This document shows, in pieces, positions 5,890-13,882 of a stretch of 64,000 bases of DNA. The translations under genes were made by a program, and so were the position numbers. How positions within the stretch are numbered: the first letter of the stretch is position 1; each line of letters begins with the position of its first letter. Source of the stretch: Clostridia bacterium (GTDB lineage Bacteria > Bacillota > Clostridia > Oscillospirales > Acutalibacteraceae). The stretch lies in contig JAFVVQ010000017.1 in assembly GCA_017502085.1 (NCBI GenBank), positions 1-64,000 on the forward strand, given 5' to 3'. The notes beneath the pieces are model-generated. The model ran no database searches. It saw nothing but the letters and a program-made list of their open reading frames with translations, and was not told where the DNA came from.

Positions 5890-6924
5890 ATGACAGACTT
5901 TGAAAAGGTAATAGAATTCGAAAATATGTATAAGGCTTACCGGAAATCTAAAAGCGGAAAGGGTTTCAAGAAAAGCTCCGCAAGGTTTTCGGTTATGGCT
6001 CTGGACGGTATACATTCCCTTATAGAACAGTTGGAAAACAAAACATATACCGTTTCAAAATACAATGAATTCAAGGTTTATGAGCCGAAAGAGCGGCTTA
6101 TCCAAACAACGTCATTCAAAGACAAGGTTGTGCAACACAGCTTATGCGACAACGTACTTTTACCCCGTATGCAGGAAATATTCATTCTTGATAACTGCGC
6201 AGGGCAAAAAGGGAAAGGCACGTTATTCGGGCTTGACCGTTTAAGTATGCATATGCTTGATTTTTACGGCAAAAACGGACATAACGGCTACATTCTAAAA
6301 TGCGATATAACAAAATTTTTCTACAACATTTCTCATCCGCAACTTAAAGATATTATTAGATACCATTTCGGATATGACAAAGATATTTGCTGGTTATGCA
6401 ATCTGTTTGTTGACAGCACGGAAGGCAAGGGCATCCCGCTCGGCAATCAAATCAATCAGGGACTTGCCCTTCTCTATCTTGATGGTATGGATAAGCTTAT
6501 AAAATACGAGCTTGGGATTGAGTATTACGGACGGTATATGGATGACTTTTATCTGATTCACCCTAATAGAGAATATCTTAAGTATTGCTTATCAGTAATA
6601 ACAGAACACCTAAAAACACTTGACCTTACTCTTAACGAAAAAACGCAGATATTTCCGTTTAAAAACGGTGTCAGCTTTCTTGGCTTTCATACTTATATAT
6701 CCAAAGACGGTAAGGTAATACGTAGGGTTAAGAACGAGAACAAACGGAACGCACAGCGCAAGTATTTAAAAATGGCGAAAATGGTTGCAAATGGCAGATT
6801 GCCTGCGGAAAAATTCGATGCCTCATATCAGGCTTATAAGAATCATTTATCGCACGGCAATTGCTACGGACTGTCAAAGGCGCTTGATGAAAGAATCTGT
6901 AAAGTTATACCGCAAAAAGAATAA
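5890..6924 (+). CDS. Diversity-generating retroelement reverse transcriptase
   Basis: A 344-residue single-domain reverse transcriptase with no maturase or endonuclease domain, which excludes a group II intron. Catalytic YMDD is at residues 216-219. Motif 4 is LGNQINQ (184-190), matching the [I/L/V]GxxxSQ-type signature of these RTs except that Asn replaces Ser; other bacterial RTs usually have QGxxxSP. It copies template RNA with adenine-specific errors, and the cDNA replaces VR sequence. The ATG at 5890 is 9 bp after AAAAAGGAA; upstream in-frame starts would overlap the template spacer. It is followed by hairpins at 6925-6953 and 6983-7011. Confidence 0.95.
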   Translation: MTDFEKVIEFENMYKAYRKSKSGKGFKKSSARFSVMALDGIHSLIEQLENKTYTVSKYNEFKVYEPKERLIQTTSFKDKVVQHSLCDNVLLPRMQEIFILDNCAGQKGKGTLFGLDRLSMHMLDFYGKNGHNGYILKCDITKFFYNISHPQLKDIIRYHFGYDKDICWLCNLFVDSTEGKGIPLGNQINQGLALLYLDGMDKLIKYELGIEYYGRYMDDFYLIHPNREYLKYCLSVITEHLKTLDLTLNEKTQIFPFKNGVSFLGFHTYISKDGKVIRRVKNENKRNAQRKYLKMAKMVANGRLPAEKFDASYQAYKNHLSHGNCYGLSKALDERICKVIPQKE

Positions 6925-7011
6925 CCGCCTCCCGACGGCCATCGGAAAGGCGGCACAGAAAAATAACTGTAAATATATTTTAAACTGCTTGAATGAAAAT
7001 GTCAAGCAGTT
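6925..7011 (+). other. Two hairpins downstream of the reverse transcriptase
   Basis: CCGCC/GGCGG (6925-6929/6949-6953) and a perfect 10-bp stem AACTGCTTGA/TCAAGCAGTT (6983-6992/7002-7011). Neither has a T-run on the plus strand, so they look like mRNA processing or attenuation structures that separate retroelement expression from the next early genes. Confidence 0.45.
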
Positions 7012-7028
7012 AAGAAAGGAGATGTCCG

Positions 7029-7523
7029 ATGCGTTCTTTTGAAGAAATAAAAGAAATAGTTGATGAAGGTAAGAAACTTCCGTCAACTGCATCGCCGGAA
7101 GAAGAATTTGCTTATCAGGAGCTTAAATTCGCTTTTATCCGCGAAAGAGAAAAGGTTATCACAAAGAATGTTTCCAAAGGAATGCAGACTCGAGCAAGAC
7201 GTTGGTTTAATCACATCCGTGAACTTCGTCTCAGATATGTCGAAACAACAAAACAATGGCAGGATTCGTTAATGAGAGCAGGCTGGATGGTCTCGGAACT
7301 TCTTAGTGCCATCAAGCCCGATGCCGATCCGTGGGAACTGCTCCGGCTGTCGCTTAAAATCATAGCCCGATATGAAAATCATAATGAAGATTTTTATGCT
7401 CACATTATGGATGAAAAACTGAACCTGCAGCCGCCCGAGAAAATAATAAGAACTCCCGTCGGTCTTATGCCTGCGAGAATAATGGAGAAGCATAATGAGC
7501 ACAAAGAAAAAGATTCAGCCTAA
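7029..7523 (+). CDS. Hypothetical early phage protein
   Basis: A 164-residue, soluble, helix-rich protein with many Arg/Lys/Glu and a Trp-rich middle (RRWFNHIRELRLRYVETTKQW). No signal peptide, membrane segment or metal site. AAAGGAG lies 7 bp before the ATG. It overlaps the next gene by 29 bp in another frame, which is common in compact phage early operons. I do not recognise a family. Confidence 0.6.
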   Translation: MRSFEEIKEIVDEGKKLPSTASPEEEFAYQELKFAFIREREKVITKNVSKGMQTRARRWFNHIRELRLRYVETTKQWQDSLMRAGWMVSELLSAIKPDADPWELLRLSLKIIARYENHNEDFYAHIMDEKLNLQPPEKIIRTPVGLMPARIMEKHNEHKEKDSA

Positions 7524-7737
7524 AGACAGGATTGAGCCCGTTTGCCGCGGATGCCATTACCGAAGAAATATCGGAAACGAACAGTATTATAACGGAGAAT
7601 CCAAGCGTGACAGCTCATGCGATTATTTGATAATCGAAGGCGAGCCCCGATGCTGTCAACCGCAAGGCAACTTCTGTGAGAAATTTAAGTCGAGAACTGT
7701 TTTGACAAGGAACAGAAAGCTTTTGATATTAAATTAA
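7495..7737 (+). CDS. Small Cys-rich protein, possible zinc-binding
   Basis: An 80-residue protein with cysteines in CRGC, SSCDY, RCC and FCEKF, a spacing that suggests one structural zinc site. The start lies inside the previous gene. Proteins of this type are frequent in Clostridia phage early regions; the function is unknown. Confidence 0.55.
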   Translation: MSTKKKIQPKDRIEPVCRGCHYRRNIGNEQYYNGESKRDSSCDYLIIEGEPRCCQPQGNFCEKFKSRTVLTRNRKLLILN

Positions 7738-7756
7738 AATTCAAGGAGAAAAAAAT

Positions 7757-8107
7757 ATGGTTAATGCTGTAATAGCAAAAATAGAAGCTCAACAGGCAGG
7801 GCTTGATGAGTTTGAAGCCGCTTATCAGGTGGGTGAGCAGCTTAAAGATATCTGCAGGAGCTGTCCAGAACAGGCAGAATTGATTCTTCACGATCTTGAC
7901 AATCCTCAGATGTCAATCGTAAAAGCGGAAAAGAAAATCAAAGAATTTGCCGATAAACATAAAACCGGCAGAAGTGCATGTGTTCCACCAAAGGTTGCCG
8001 ACAAAATCCTCAGAGAGTTTTACGGACTTGCAGATTCCCCGAAAGAAACAAAAGCTGATTCGGGCAAATCCGAGGGCGGCATTATTGATCTTGCAGATTT
8101 CCTGTGA
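7757..8107 (+). CDS. PcfK/AcrIIA9-like small protein
   Basis: A 116-residue protein. An N-terminal helical domain (GEQLKDICRSCPEQAELIL), a middle basic helix (IVKAEKKIKEFADKHK) and the segment VADKILREFYGL resemble the PcfK/AcrIIA9 family. It ends in an acidic IIDLADFL tail after a Ser/Lys-rich linker. The next gene encodes a PcfJ-like protein, and PcfK-PcfJ pairs are common on mobile elements. Some family members inhibit Cas9, but that cannot be inferred for this one. The family call is by pattern only. Confidence 0.45.
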   Translation: MVNAVIAKIEAQQAGLDEFEAAYQVGEQLKDICRSCPEQAELILHDLDNPQMSIVKAEKKIKEFADKHKTGRSACVPPKVADKILREFYGLADSPKETKADSGKSEGGIIDLADFL

Positions 8108-8116
8108 GGTGATCTT

Positions 8117-9910
8117 ATGAGCGTTGAAAACATACTTTCAAAACTTCCGCTTGCTCCCGGGAAAGAACATCTCAATCATTTAATGGAGGTTGATGATGAA
8201 GCCTTTGACGAGCTTTATAAAGATTATTGCTTCTACAAAAGAGAAGAGGTTATAACAAACGAGAATGCGTTTACAGATGCTTTCGGATTTGTTGATGAAC
8301 CGCCGAAAATCGGATACGGAGCCCGATGCCGTTGTTCTGCATGCGAACAAGAGTTTGTCACAGGGCTTAACAATCCAAAGAGAGAAACCGAAAGCGGCGG
8401 AATTATCTTGATTCAGGGAGAAGACGGCGCAGTTTACGACGGATATGCCGACGCAGACGATGAGAATGCGGTTCTTTATCGGGAAGATGATTTCTTTGAA
8501 TGCCCTCTTTGTGGTGAGATAGTTCATGTGAAAAGAATTTCAGAGATTGCCGACGAAGGTGAGCTGTACGCCATTCGCTCTCAGGAAATAGTTAATGTTG
8601 AGCAATATACAGTTGTTATGACTTGGGAATGGCGGCGGTGGCTCGCTCCTGAAGGCTGCTTTGAAAATGAAACGGTTCCGATCTGTGCTGTTATAATCGA
8701 TGACGGAGGAAACATCAGGTGTTTTTATTGGTACGGCAATAAATGGTGCGAAGAAATTGAAACAGAATTTTTTGACGGTCACCAGCAGCTCTATGATGAT
8801 TTTGCATCAATAAACGAGCTTAAAATCGGTGGAATATGCGATCCGTTTGTTCCGGATCTTGCCGGTAAAACAGGAGAAAAAACAGGACTTGAAGATTTTA
8901 TAAGAAACGAAGGCAATAACCCTATAGTCTGGCTGCTCAGCTGGAGAACTCATCCGAACATAGAAGCATTAATTAAATCCCCATACGGAAGAAGCTTTGC
9001 AGATCAGTTCAATGACATAGTTAACCAAAACATTGAGTATGATTGTTTTCCGACAGGTGCGATATCTGATTTTGATTGGATAGACTTTGCGGAACGAAAG
9101 CCGCATAAAATGCTCGGAGTTTCAAAAGAGGCTCTGATGGAGCTTGAAAGCTTTCGTTGGGGAGTTAACGAATACAAGATTTTTGACAGATATTTCAAGG
9201 AATACGGTGTTCTTCCGAATCAGTTTCGGCAGATGATGAATAATTACGGTCTTACGGCATGCAATAAAATTGCCGATCTGATTTCAGAAGCCCCGAAAGA
9301 AATTAATCTTGACAGAATAATGTTTTATCTTAAAAAGCAGAACTGCAACAATCATCGGGGAGCGGAACTCTTCATCGATTACATAAATATGGTCGGTTTC
9401 GAAGAAAAGGAATTGTTTTATCCGAAGAACCTTGAAGAGGCGCATGACAGAGCTGCGGATATGTTTAAAAGCAATAAATATAACAGCAAGACGAAAGGTT
9501 TCAAAGAGGTATACCAGCGATATTCGGAGCTTGAATACAGTGACGGAGAATTATCCATTATACTCCCGAGAACACCGAATGAGCTCATTCAGGAAGGAAA
9601 GGTGCTTCGCCTTTGTGTCGGGAGTTATGTGGACAGGCACGCAGAAGGTAACAGTGTTATATTCTTTGTCAGGCACAGCCGCCGCCCCGAACGCTCATAC
9701 TACACACTGAATATTGAATTCAGTGCGGTCGCTCCAAGAGAAGTTCAGCTTCACGGCTACGGAAACGAACGGCACGGTCCGAACAAACAATATGAACATA
9801 AGATTCCGAAAAAGGTTAGGAACTTCGTAAACAAATGGGAAAAAGAAGTCCTTATGCCTTGGCACAAAGTTCAGATAAGGAATAAATTGAAGAATCAAAA
9901 ATCAGCTTAA
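8117..9910 (+). CDS. PcfJ-like protein
   Basis: A 597-residue protein. The N-terminal part has two Cys pairs (CRCSAC at ~73 and CPLCG at ~133) that could form a zinc ribbon. The C-terminal ~130 residues carry the PcfJ signature: EGKVLRLCVGSYVDRHAEG, then YYTLNIEF, then QLHGYGNERHG. PcfJ proteins occur on conjugative plasmids and phages next to PcfK-like genes; a nucleic-acid role is supposed but unproven. It begins 9 bp after the PcfK-like gene, so the two are co-transcribed. Confidence 0.75.
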   Translation: MSVENILSKLPLAPGKEHLNHLMEVDDEAFDELYKDYCFYKREEVITNENAFTDAFGFVDEPPKIGYGARCRCSACEQEFVTGLNNPKRETESGGIILIQGEDGAVYDGYADADDENAVLYREDDFFECPLCGEIVHVKRISEIADEGELYAIRSQEIVNVEQYTVVMTWEWRRWLAPEGCFENETVPICAVIIDDGGNIRCFYWYGNKWCEEIETEFFDGHQQLYDDFASINELKIGGICDPFVPDLAGKTGEKTGLEDFIRNEGNNPIVWLLSWRTHPNIEALIKSPYGRSFADQFNDIVNQNIEYDCFPTGAISDFDWIDFAERKPHKMLGVSKEALMELESFRWGVNEYKIFDRYFKEYGVLPNQFRQMMNNYGLTACNKIADLISEAPKEINLDRIMFYLKKQNCNNHRGAELFIDYINMVGFEEKELFYPKNLEEAHDRAADMFKSNKYNSKTKGFKEVYQRYSELEYSDGELSIILPRTPNELIQEGKVLRLCVGSYVDRHAEGNSVIFFVRHSRRPERSYYTLNIEFSAVAPREVQLHGYGNERHGPNKQYEHKIPKKVRNFVNKWEKEVLMPWHKVQIRNKLKNQKSA

Positions 9911-9921
9911 GGAGAAATTAT

Positions 9922-11016
9922 ATGGAACTGACATTATTCGAAGGAAAGACCGAACTTCAGCAGGAAGCGATTAACCTTCATTATGAAATACGCAAAAACG
10001 GCGAAATTGCTGCCGTGGCGATGGTTGAATTTGCAAAAGGACTCAAAACCATGAGAGACAAGTATCTCTATAAAGAGCTTGGCTTTGAAACATTTGAGGA
10101 ATATGTTGAAAATGCAGTTGGACTGAAACAACGGCAGGCATATAACTACATTCAGGCTCTTGAGAGCTTCGGAGAGGCTGATTTGCAGTTGCATGCAAAT
10201 CTCGGAATCACAAAGCTTAAAATTCTCGGTGAAATCTCCCGATTCGAAAGAGCGGAGTTTATCGAAGAGAATAATGTTGCCGAGATGTCAACGAGAGAGC
10301 TGAAGGAAGCTGTTGACAAGCTCAAAGCGGCAGAGGAGCAGATCACGTTCCTCACTGCTGAAAAAGACAAGCTTGCCAAAGAGAATAAAGAACTCGAGGA
10401 AATGCTTGATGATTCTGTTGCAGTTGAGAACGAGCTTGAGATTGTTAAGAAATCTCTTGAGGAAAAAGAATCAGAGTTGATTGAAAAAGAACGGGAGCTT
10501 AAAGAAGCTTATGGAAAGCCTGTTCAGGTCTCGGTAAGAGAACCTTCGGCGGATGAAATTGCAAAGCTAACTGAGAAAGCAGTTAAAGCCGCCCGCAAAG
10601 AGACGGAAGAAAAATATAAAGCCGAGCTTAAAAAGGCAAAGGAAGATAAAGACAGGGCTGTTGCACAGGTGGATTCCGAATCAAAGAAAAAGTTTGCGGA
10701 GCTTGAAGCTAAATACAAGCTGATTATTGCAACCGCCGAGAAGGAAAAAACAGCGGCGGCAGACAGACTGGCTCTTGTCGAGAAGAATGCCAAGATATCC
10801 TCTAATCCCGAAACGCTCAAATTCTCGTTCTATTTTGAAGAAATTCAGAACAACATCAAGGAGATGAAAGATATTATTTCAAAACTTGAGGATGCCGACA
10901 CAGCTTTCAAACTCTGCAAAGCTCTTTCTGCTGTCAAAAAGCTTCTTGATATCGAACCTCCTTTTGAAACACCTTCTGATGCAGAGCAGCAAAGATTCGA
11001 TGAAGTAAATAATTAA
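9922..11016 (+). CDS. Coiled-coil early protein with ParB/DUF3102-like N-terminus
   Basis: A 364-residue protein. Residues ~1-115 hold a helical domain with HTH-like LGFETFEEYVENAVGLKQRQAYNYI, similar in style to DUF3102 proteins where a regulator binds after 'GxxxRxAxNxM'. Residues ~130-285 are an extended Glu/Lys/Ala coiled coil, and the C-terminus is short and globular. It is probably a DNA-associated structural or regulatory protein of replication. It is the last gene before an oppositely oriented zinc-ribbon gene. Confidence 0.6.
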   Translation: MELTLFEGKTELQQEAINLHYEIRKNGEIAAVAMVEFAKGLKTMRDKYLYKELGFETFEEYVENAVGLKQRQAYNYIQALESFGEADLQLHANLGITKLKILGEISRFERAEFIEENNVAEMSTRELKEAVDKLKAAEEQITFLTAEKDKLAKENKELEEMLDDSVAVENELEIVKKSLEEKESELIEKERELKEAYGKPVQVSVREPSADEIAKLTEKAVKAARKETEEKYKAELKKAKEDKDRAVAQVDSESKKKFAELEAKYKLIIATAEKEKTAAADRLALVEKNAKISSNPETLKFSFYFEEIQNNIKEMKDIISKLEDADTAFKLCKALSAVKKLLDIEPPFETPSDAEQQRFDEVNN

Positions 11017-11021
11017 GTGTT

Positions 11022-11240
11022 CTAATTGAACTTTGGTTTCCATTTAATTATTTTCGCTTTATTCAATCCGCTCCAATCAAGACACTGTCCGCAGCGGTCG
11101 CAATAACTCTGATAATCTCTTTCAAGCGTTATTTTGCATTGAGGACAAACTGAATAAGCATCTCCATTTTCAAACAGCAAAACTTCCGTAACCTTCATCG
11201 GTGTTCTGTAAGACTGAGCGGATTCAACTGGAGTTTTCAT
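11022..11240 (-). CDS. Zinc-ribbon protein, opposite orientation
   Basis: A 72-residue protein with CPQC and CDRCGQC, a four-Cys zinc ribbon. It is the only leftward gene between the repressor and the right end of the prophage. The ATG at 11240 is preferred to a GTG at 11249. It resembles small zinc-ribbon proteins carried as extra genes in Clostridia phages. Its isolated orientation suggests expression independent of the early operon, possibly in the lysogen. Confidence 0.5.
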   Translation of the reverse strand: MKTPVESAQSYRTPMKVTEVLLFENGDAYSVCPQCKITLERDYQSYCDRCGQCLDWSGLNKAKIIKWKPKFN

Positions 11241-11317
11241 AAAAAGCACTCACTTTCATCGTTTATTAATAAATGATGAAAAAAGAGGAACATCACATTA
11301 AGAAAAGAGGTGATTGA

Positions 11318-11518
11318 ATGCCATTTGAAAAAACATGTGAAACCTGCAGGTTTCAGAGCAAAGATAACCCTTTTGTATGTCTTGCCGAAGCTTGTTATTC
11401 CGGAGATATGTGGGAACCCGAGGAAACACAAAATGCAGAAAACGTACAAAGTCCTTCTGTGTTCAGCAAAAGTGACTGCGAAATAATTTATAACGACTTC
11501 ATGAAAGGGGTTGAGTGA
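11318..11518 (+). CDS. Small Cys-containing early protein
   Basis: A 66-residue protein with CETC and two further Cys (FVCLAEAC) in the first 30 residues, a possible metal site, and an acidic C-terminus. AGAGGTG precedes the ATG. Function unknown. Confidence 0.5.
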   Translation: MPFEKTCETCRFQSKDNPFVCLAEACYSGDMWEPEETQNAENVQSPSVFSKSDCEIIYNDFMKGVE

Positions 11519-11537
11519 TTTGGAGAAAGGCAAAGCT

Positions 11538-11723
11538 ATGGCAATTTTTACGCAGATTAACAGCGAAGAATATACGGACGAAGAAAAAGCCTTGGCAATT
11601 TATATGATAATGAGAATGATTACACATAACAGCATTACAAAAAATATGATGCTTGAGGTAATAAAATGGCTTTGGAATAAGGGCTTCGAAATTGTTGTGG
11701 CAGAATCTGCCGAAAATGAATAA
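11538..11723 (+). CDS. Small helical hypothetical protein
   Basis: About 61 residues from the ATG at 11538, which has GGAGAAAGG 7 bp upstream; a TTG at 11511 is an alternative start. Helical and amphipathic (DEEKALAIYMIMRMITH). No family recognised; overlap-style spacing with neighbours fits the early operon. Confidence 0.45.
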   Translation: MAIFTQINSEEYTDEEKALAIYMIMRMITHNSITKNMMLEVIKWLWNKGFEIVVAESAENE

Positions 11724-11738
11724 GAAAGGGCGAACACT

Positions 11739-12098
11739 ATGGCGAAAAACAGATATTTAATTATCATTCCTCCTCACAAAGAGCCTTACATAAAATCATT
11801 CAACAACCCGGATAAAGCTCTCTCGATTATCTCTTCAAAAACAGAGGGTGCACAGATCAAAGAATATGCTTGTGACTTTTTCAACCGTGAAACTGTGCTT
11901 CTGGCGGTAGATGGCAAAAAGAAAAAGACACTTCCGGCTAATGAAAAAGCAACATATATCACTCCTGAAGGAGAAACAAAACAGGTTAACGGACACGCAT
12001 TGATTTGCGGAGTTCCCGGTGATAACATCTGCGGATTCACTCTCGAAGAAGCTGAAAAAATGCTGAGAGATATAAACAACATATATATAGGAGCTTAA
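11739..12098 (+). CDS. DUF3846-like protein
   Basis: A 119-residue protein. A beta-rich start (YLIIIPPHKEPYIKSF), a helix with the phage DUF3846 pattern (KALSIISSKTEGAQIKEY), a middle segment on 'VLLAVDGKKK' and a C-terminal GHALICGVPGDNICGFT match the general layout of that family, whose function is unknown. Co-directional with the early operon. Confidence 0.5.
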   Translation: MAKNRYLIIIPPHKEPYIKSFNNPDKALSIISSKTEGAQIKEYACDFFNRETVLLAVDGKKKKTLPANEKATYITPEGETKQVNGHALICGVPGDNICGFTLEEAEKMLRDINNIYIGA

Positions 12099-12099
12099 A

Positions 12100-12414
12100 A
12101 TGTTTGAAGTTATAATCACGGCGAAACTCCTCGACAGTGCCGAACCTGATATTATCGGAATAAAGGAAGCTCTTGCAACGGTCATTGAAAAATGGACCGA
12201 CTGTATCAGCATATACGTCAAATCATCGGCTCCGCTTCAAATGACATTTGAGGACAAGCCTCAAATCAGAGAAAAAATAACCGTAGGGGCAGCAATTGAT
12301 TATCTCAATAAAAACAAATTGACTATTGAAGAACAGCAAAACATTATTCAAGCGATTATTAAAAACAACAAAATCGAAGCAACGGCCGAAGGCTCCAAGG
12401 AAATATTAAATTAA
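12100..12414 (+). CDS. Hypothetical early phage protein
   Basis: A 104-residue soluble protein starting 1 bp after the previous stop. It has an N-terminal beta-alpha segment (FEVIITAKLLDSAEPD) and a C-terminal helix with KLTIEEQQNIIQAIIKNNK. Not recognised. Confidence 0.5.
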   Translation: MFEVIITAKLLDSAEPDIIGIKEALATVIEKWTDCISIYVKSSAPLQMTFEDKPQIREKITVGAAIDYLNKNKLTIEEQQNIIQAIIKNNKIEATAEGSKEILN

Positions 12415-12453
12415 AACATATTATAAAAGGCTCGACAGAAAGGATTGTGAAAA

Positions 12454-13200
12454 ATGTTTGTAAAAGACCGAACCTTCAGCGGTGTTGTTTGTGAGCAGAG
12501 GGTTTATTTTGTGTCAGATAAAATAGCCGACATCAAGACTGCCGAGCCTTCGAAACCTCGTTTCAAAACAGAGGAAGAACGATTCCGCCACCGTTGGAAA
12601 ATGGCAAGACGAAAGCACGCACAGTTTTTCAATGCAAGCTTCTCCCCTTCTTCTTTATATTCAACGTTAACATTTGATGATGAGCACGAGGTACATACAT
12701 TCAAGGAAGCACGCAAAATAAGAGATAATTATTATAAAAGATTAAAATATTATTTCCCTGACAGCATTATTTTTATTTATATGGGAAGAGGAAAAAGCAC
12801 AGAGAGAATACATTTCCATATGGTCTCCGAAGGCATCCCGCAGAATGTCATCGAAGACCAATGGTATTACGGTGATATCAAAAGAATCAACAACCTCAGA
12901 AGCAAGAATTATTATGAAGGCAAATATTACGGTCAAGATTATTCAGGTCTTGCAAATTATCTATTCGACCATTGGACCGTTGAGCAGGGCGGTCATTATT
13001 ATAAAAAAAGCAGAAATGCAAAGAAACCGGAAAAAGAAGATCCCGTTGAATGCCTGAGACGGTATAGCGAAAGCAAGCCTCCGAGAGCACCCAAAGGATA
13101 TATCTTCGTCGAAAGCAGCACAGCCGAATTCGGCTATCTATATTTTAAATACATTAAAGATACCCGCAAGAACGTAAAGAATTGCAAAAATGCAAGCTAA
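12454..13200 (+). CDS. HUH-type (rolling-circle) replication initiator-like protein
   Basis: A 248-residue protein. The motif order fits Rep proteins: motif I STLTFDDEH (~68-76), motif II RIHFHMV (~111-117, the His-hydrophobic-His metal site) and a downstream Tyr-rich segment YYEGKYYGQDYSGLANYL holding the candidate nucleophile Tyr. Such proteins nick one strand at an origin and attach to the 5' end. No helicase, primase or polymerase gene is visible in the phage, so this is the best replication initiator candidate. The exact family and active Tyr are inference. Confidence 0.65.
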   Translation: MFVKDRTFSGVVCEQRVYFVSDKIADIKTAEPSKPRFKTEEERFRHRWKMARRKHAQFFNASFSPSSLYSTLTFDDEHEVHTFKEARKIRDNYYKRLKYYFPDSIIFIYMGRGKSTERIHFHMVSEGIPQNVIEDQWYYGDIKRINNLRSKNYYEGKYYGQDYSGLANYLFDHWTVEQGGHYYKKSRNAKKPEKEDPVECLRRYSESKPPRAPKGYIFVESSTAEFGYLYFKYIKDTRKNVKNCKNAS

Positions 13201-13266
13201 CTGAGAGGTCGGCTTGAGTAAGCCTTGTAAATGCGTAAGTTTTTGAACGAAAGGAGAAGACTGCAA

Positions 13267-13698
13267 ATGAATCCGATAAAAATGCTTGAATGTGCTCGCA
13301 ACATCTCCGACCTCATCGAAGAAAACATGACGGAGCTCAAACGTCTGCACGAAAGAAAAGAAAGCTTGCCCTCATCAACAATCGGAAGTGCAGGGAGTTC
13401 GAATGAGAATGATGCAGCGTATATCCGGGCATACGAAAAAATCGAGAATCTTGAAAAGAAGATTTTTGAAAACAACGCAGAGCTTGCCGATCACCTGAGC
13501 ACACTTGAACGCATCATTAACAAGATAGACCGCTGGGACTATAGACTCATCCTCAAGAAGAAATACATAAGCAATAAATCTCTGAATGCCATTGCGGAAG
13601 AAATAAACTGCTGTGAAAAAACTATTCAAAGAAAGCACAAGAAGGCGCTGGCAGCATTTGAAAAAGCTTATAATGCTATGCCTAAAAAATTTTTATAA
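13267..13698 (+). CDS. DUF1492/ArpU-like late transcription regulator
   Basis: A 143-residue protein with a long N-terminal helical/coiled segment (LIEENMTELKRLHERKESL) and a C-terminal HTH (LNAIAEEINCCEKTIQRKHKKAL), the sigma-like arrangement of DUF1492, ArpU and RinA-type phage regulators. The ATG at 13267 follows AAAGGAGA. It is the last early gene, immediately before an intrinsic terminator and the packaging genes, where activators of late transcription usually sit. Confidence 0.7.
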   Translation: MNPIKMLECARNISDLIEENMTELKRLHERKESLPSSTIGSAGSSNENDAAYIRAYEKIENLEKKIFENNAELADHLSTLERIINKIDRWDYRLILKKKYISNKSLNAIAEEINCCEKTIQRKHKKALAAFEKAYNAMPKKFL

Positions 13699-13714
13699 AT
13701 GTCCTTGAATGTCC
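13698..13714. promoter_or_regulatory. Candidate late-regulator target repeats
   Basis: AATGTCC occurs at 13698-13704 and 13708-13714, a 10-bp period, directly after the DUF1492-like gene. Downstream lies a weak TTGAAT (13706-13711)-N17-TTAAAA (13729-13734) promoter-like pair. Same-face direct repeats suggest a binding site for the adjacent regulator. Confidence 0.4.
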
Positions 13715-13782
13715 GCTATAACCTGCGTTAAAATGTAAACTGTGGCAATGAGGAAAAGAGCATTTCTCATATTTCCTTCAAC

Positions 13783-13824
13783 AAAGCGATTCACGGTTTA
13801 CAAAAATCGTGGGTCGCTTTTTCA
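13783..13824 (+). terminator. Early/late boundary terminator
   Basis: AAAGCGA (13783-13789) pairs with TCGCTTT (13814-13820), with an inner CACG/CGTG stem, then T residues. An upstream alternative stem (AGGAAA/TTTCCT, about 13751-13776) could make it conditional. It separates early and late genes. Confidence 0.65.
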
Positions 13825-13882
13825 TTCCTACAAAACATTCGGTTGTGTATGTGCATAGCAACAGCACCAGAAGGGGGCGAGA

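Noticed and set aside
5890-6924. Group II intron or retron reverse transcriptase
   Set aside because: No maturase or endonuclease domain and no intron or msr-msd structure. The template/variable repeats and LGNQINQ motif identify a diversity-generating retroelement.
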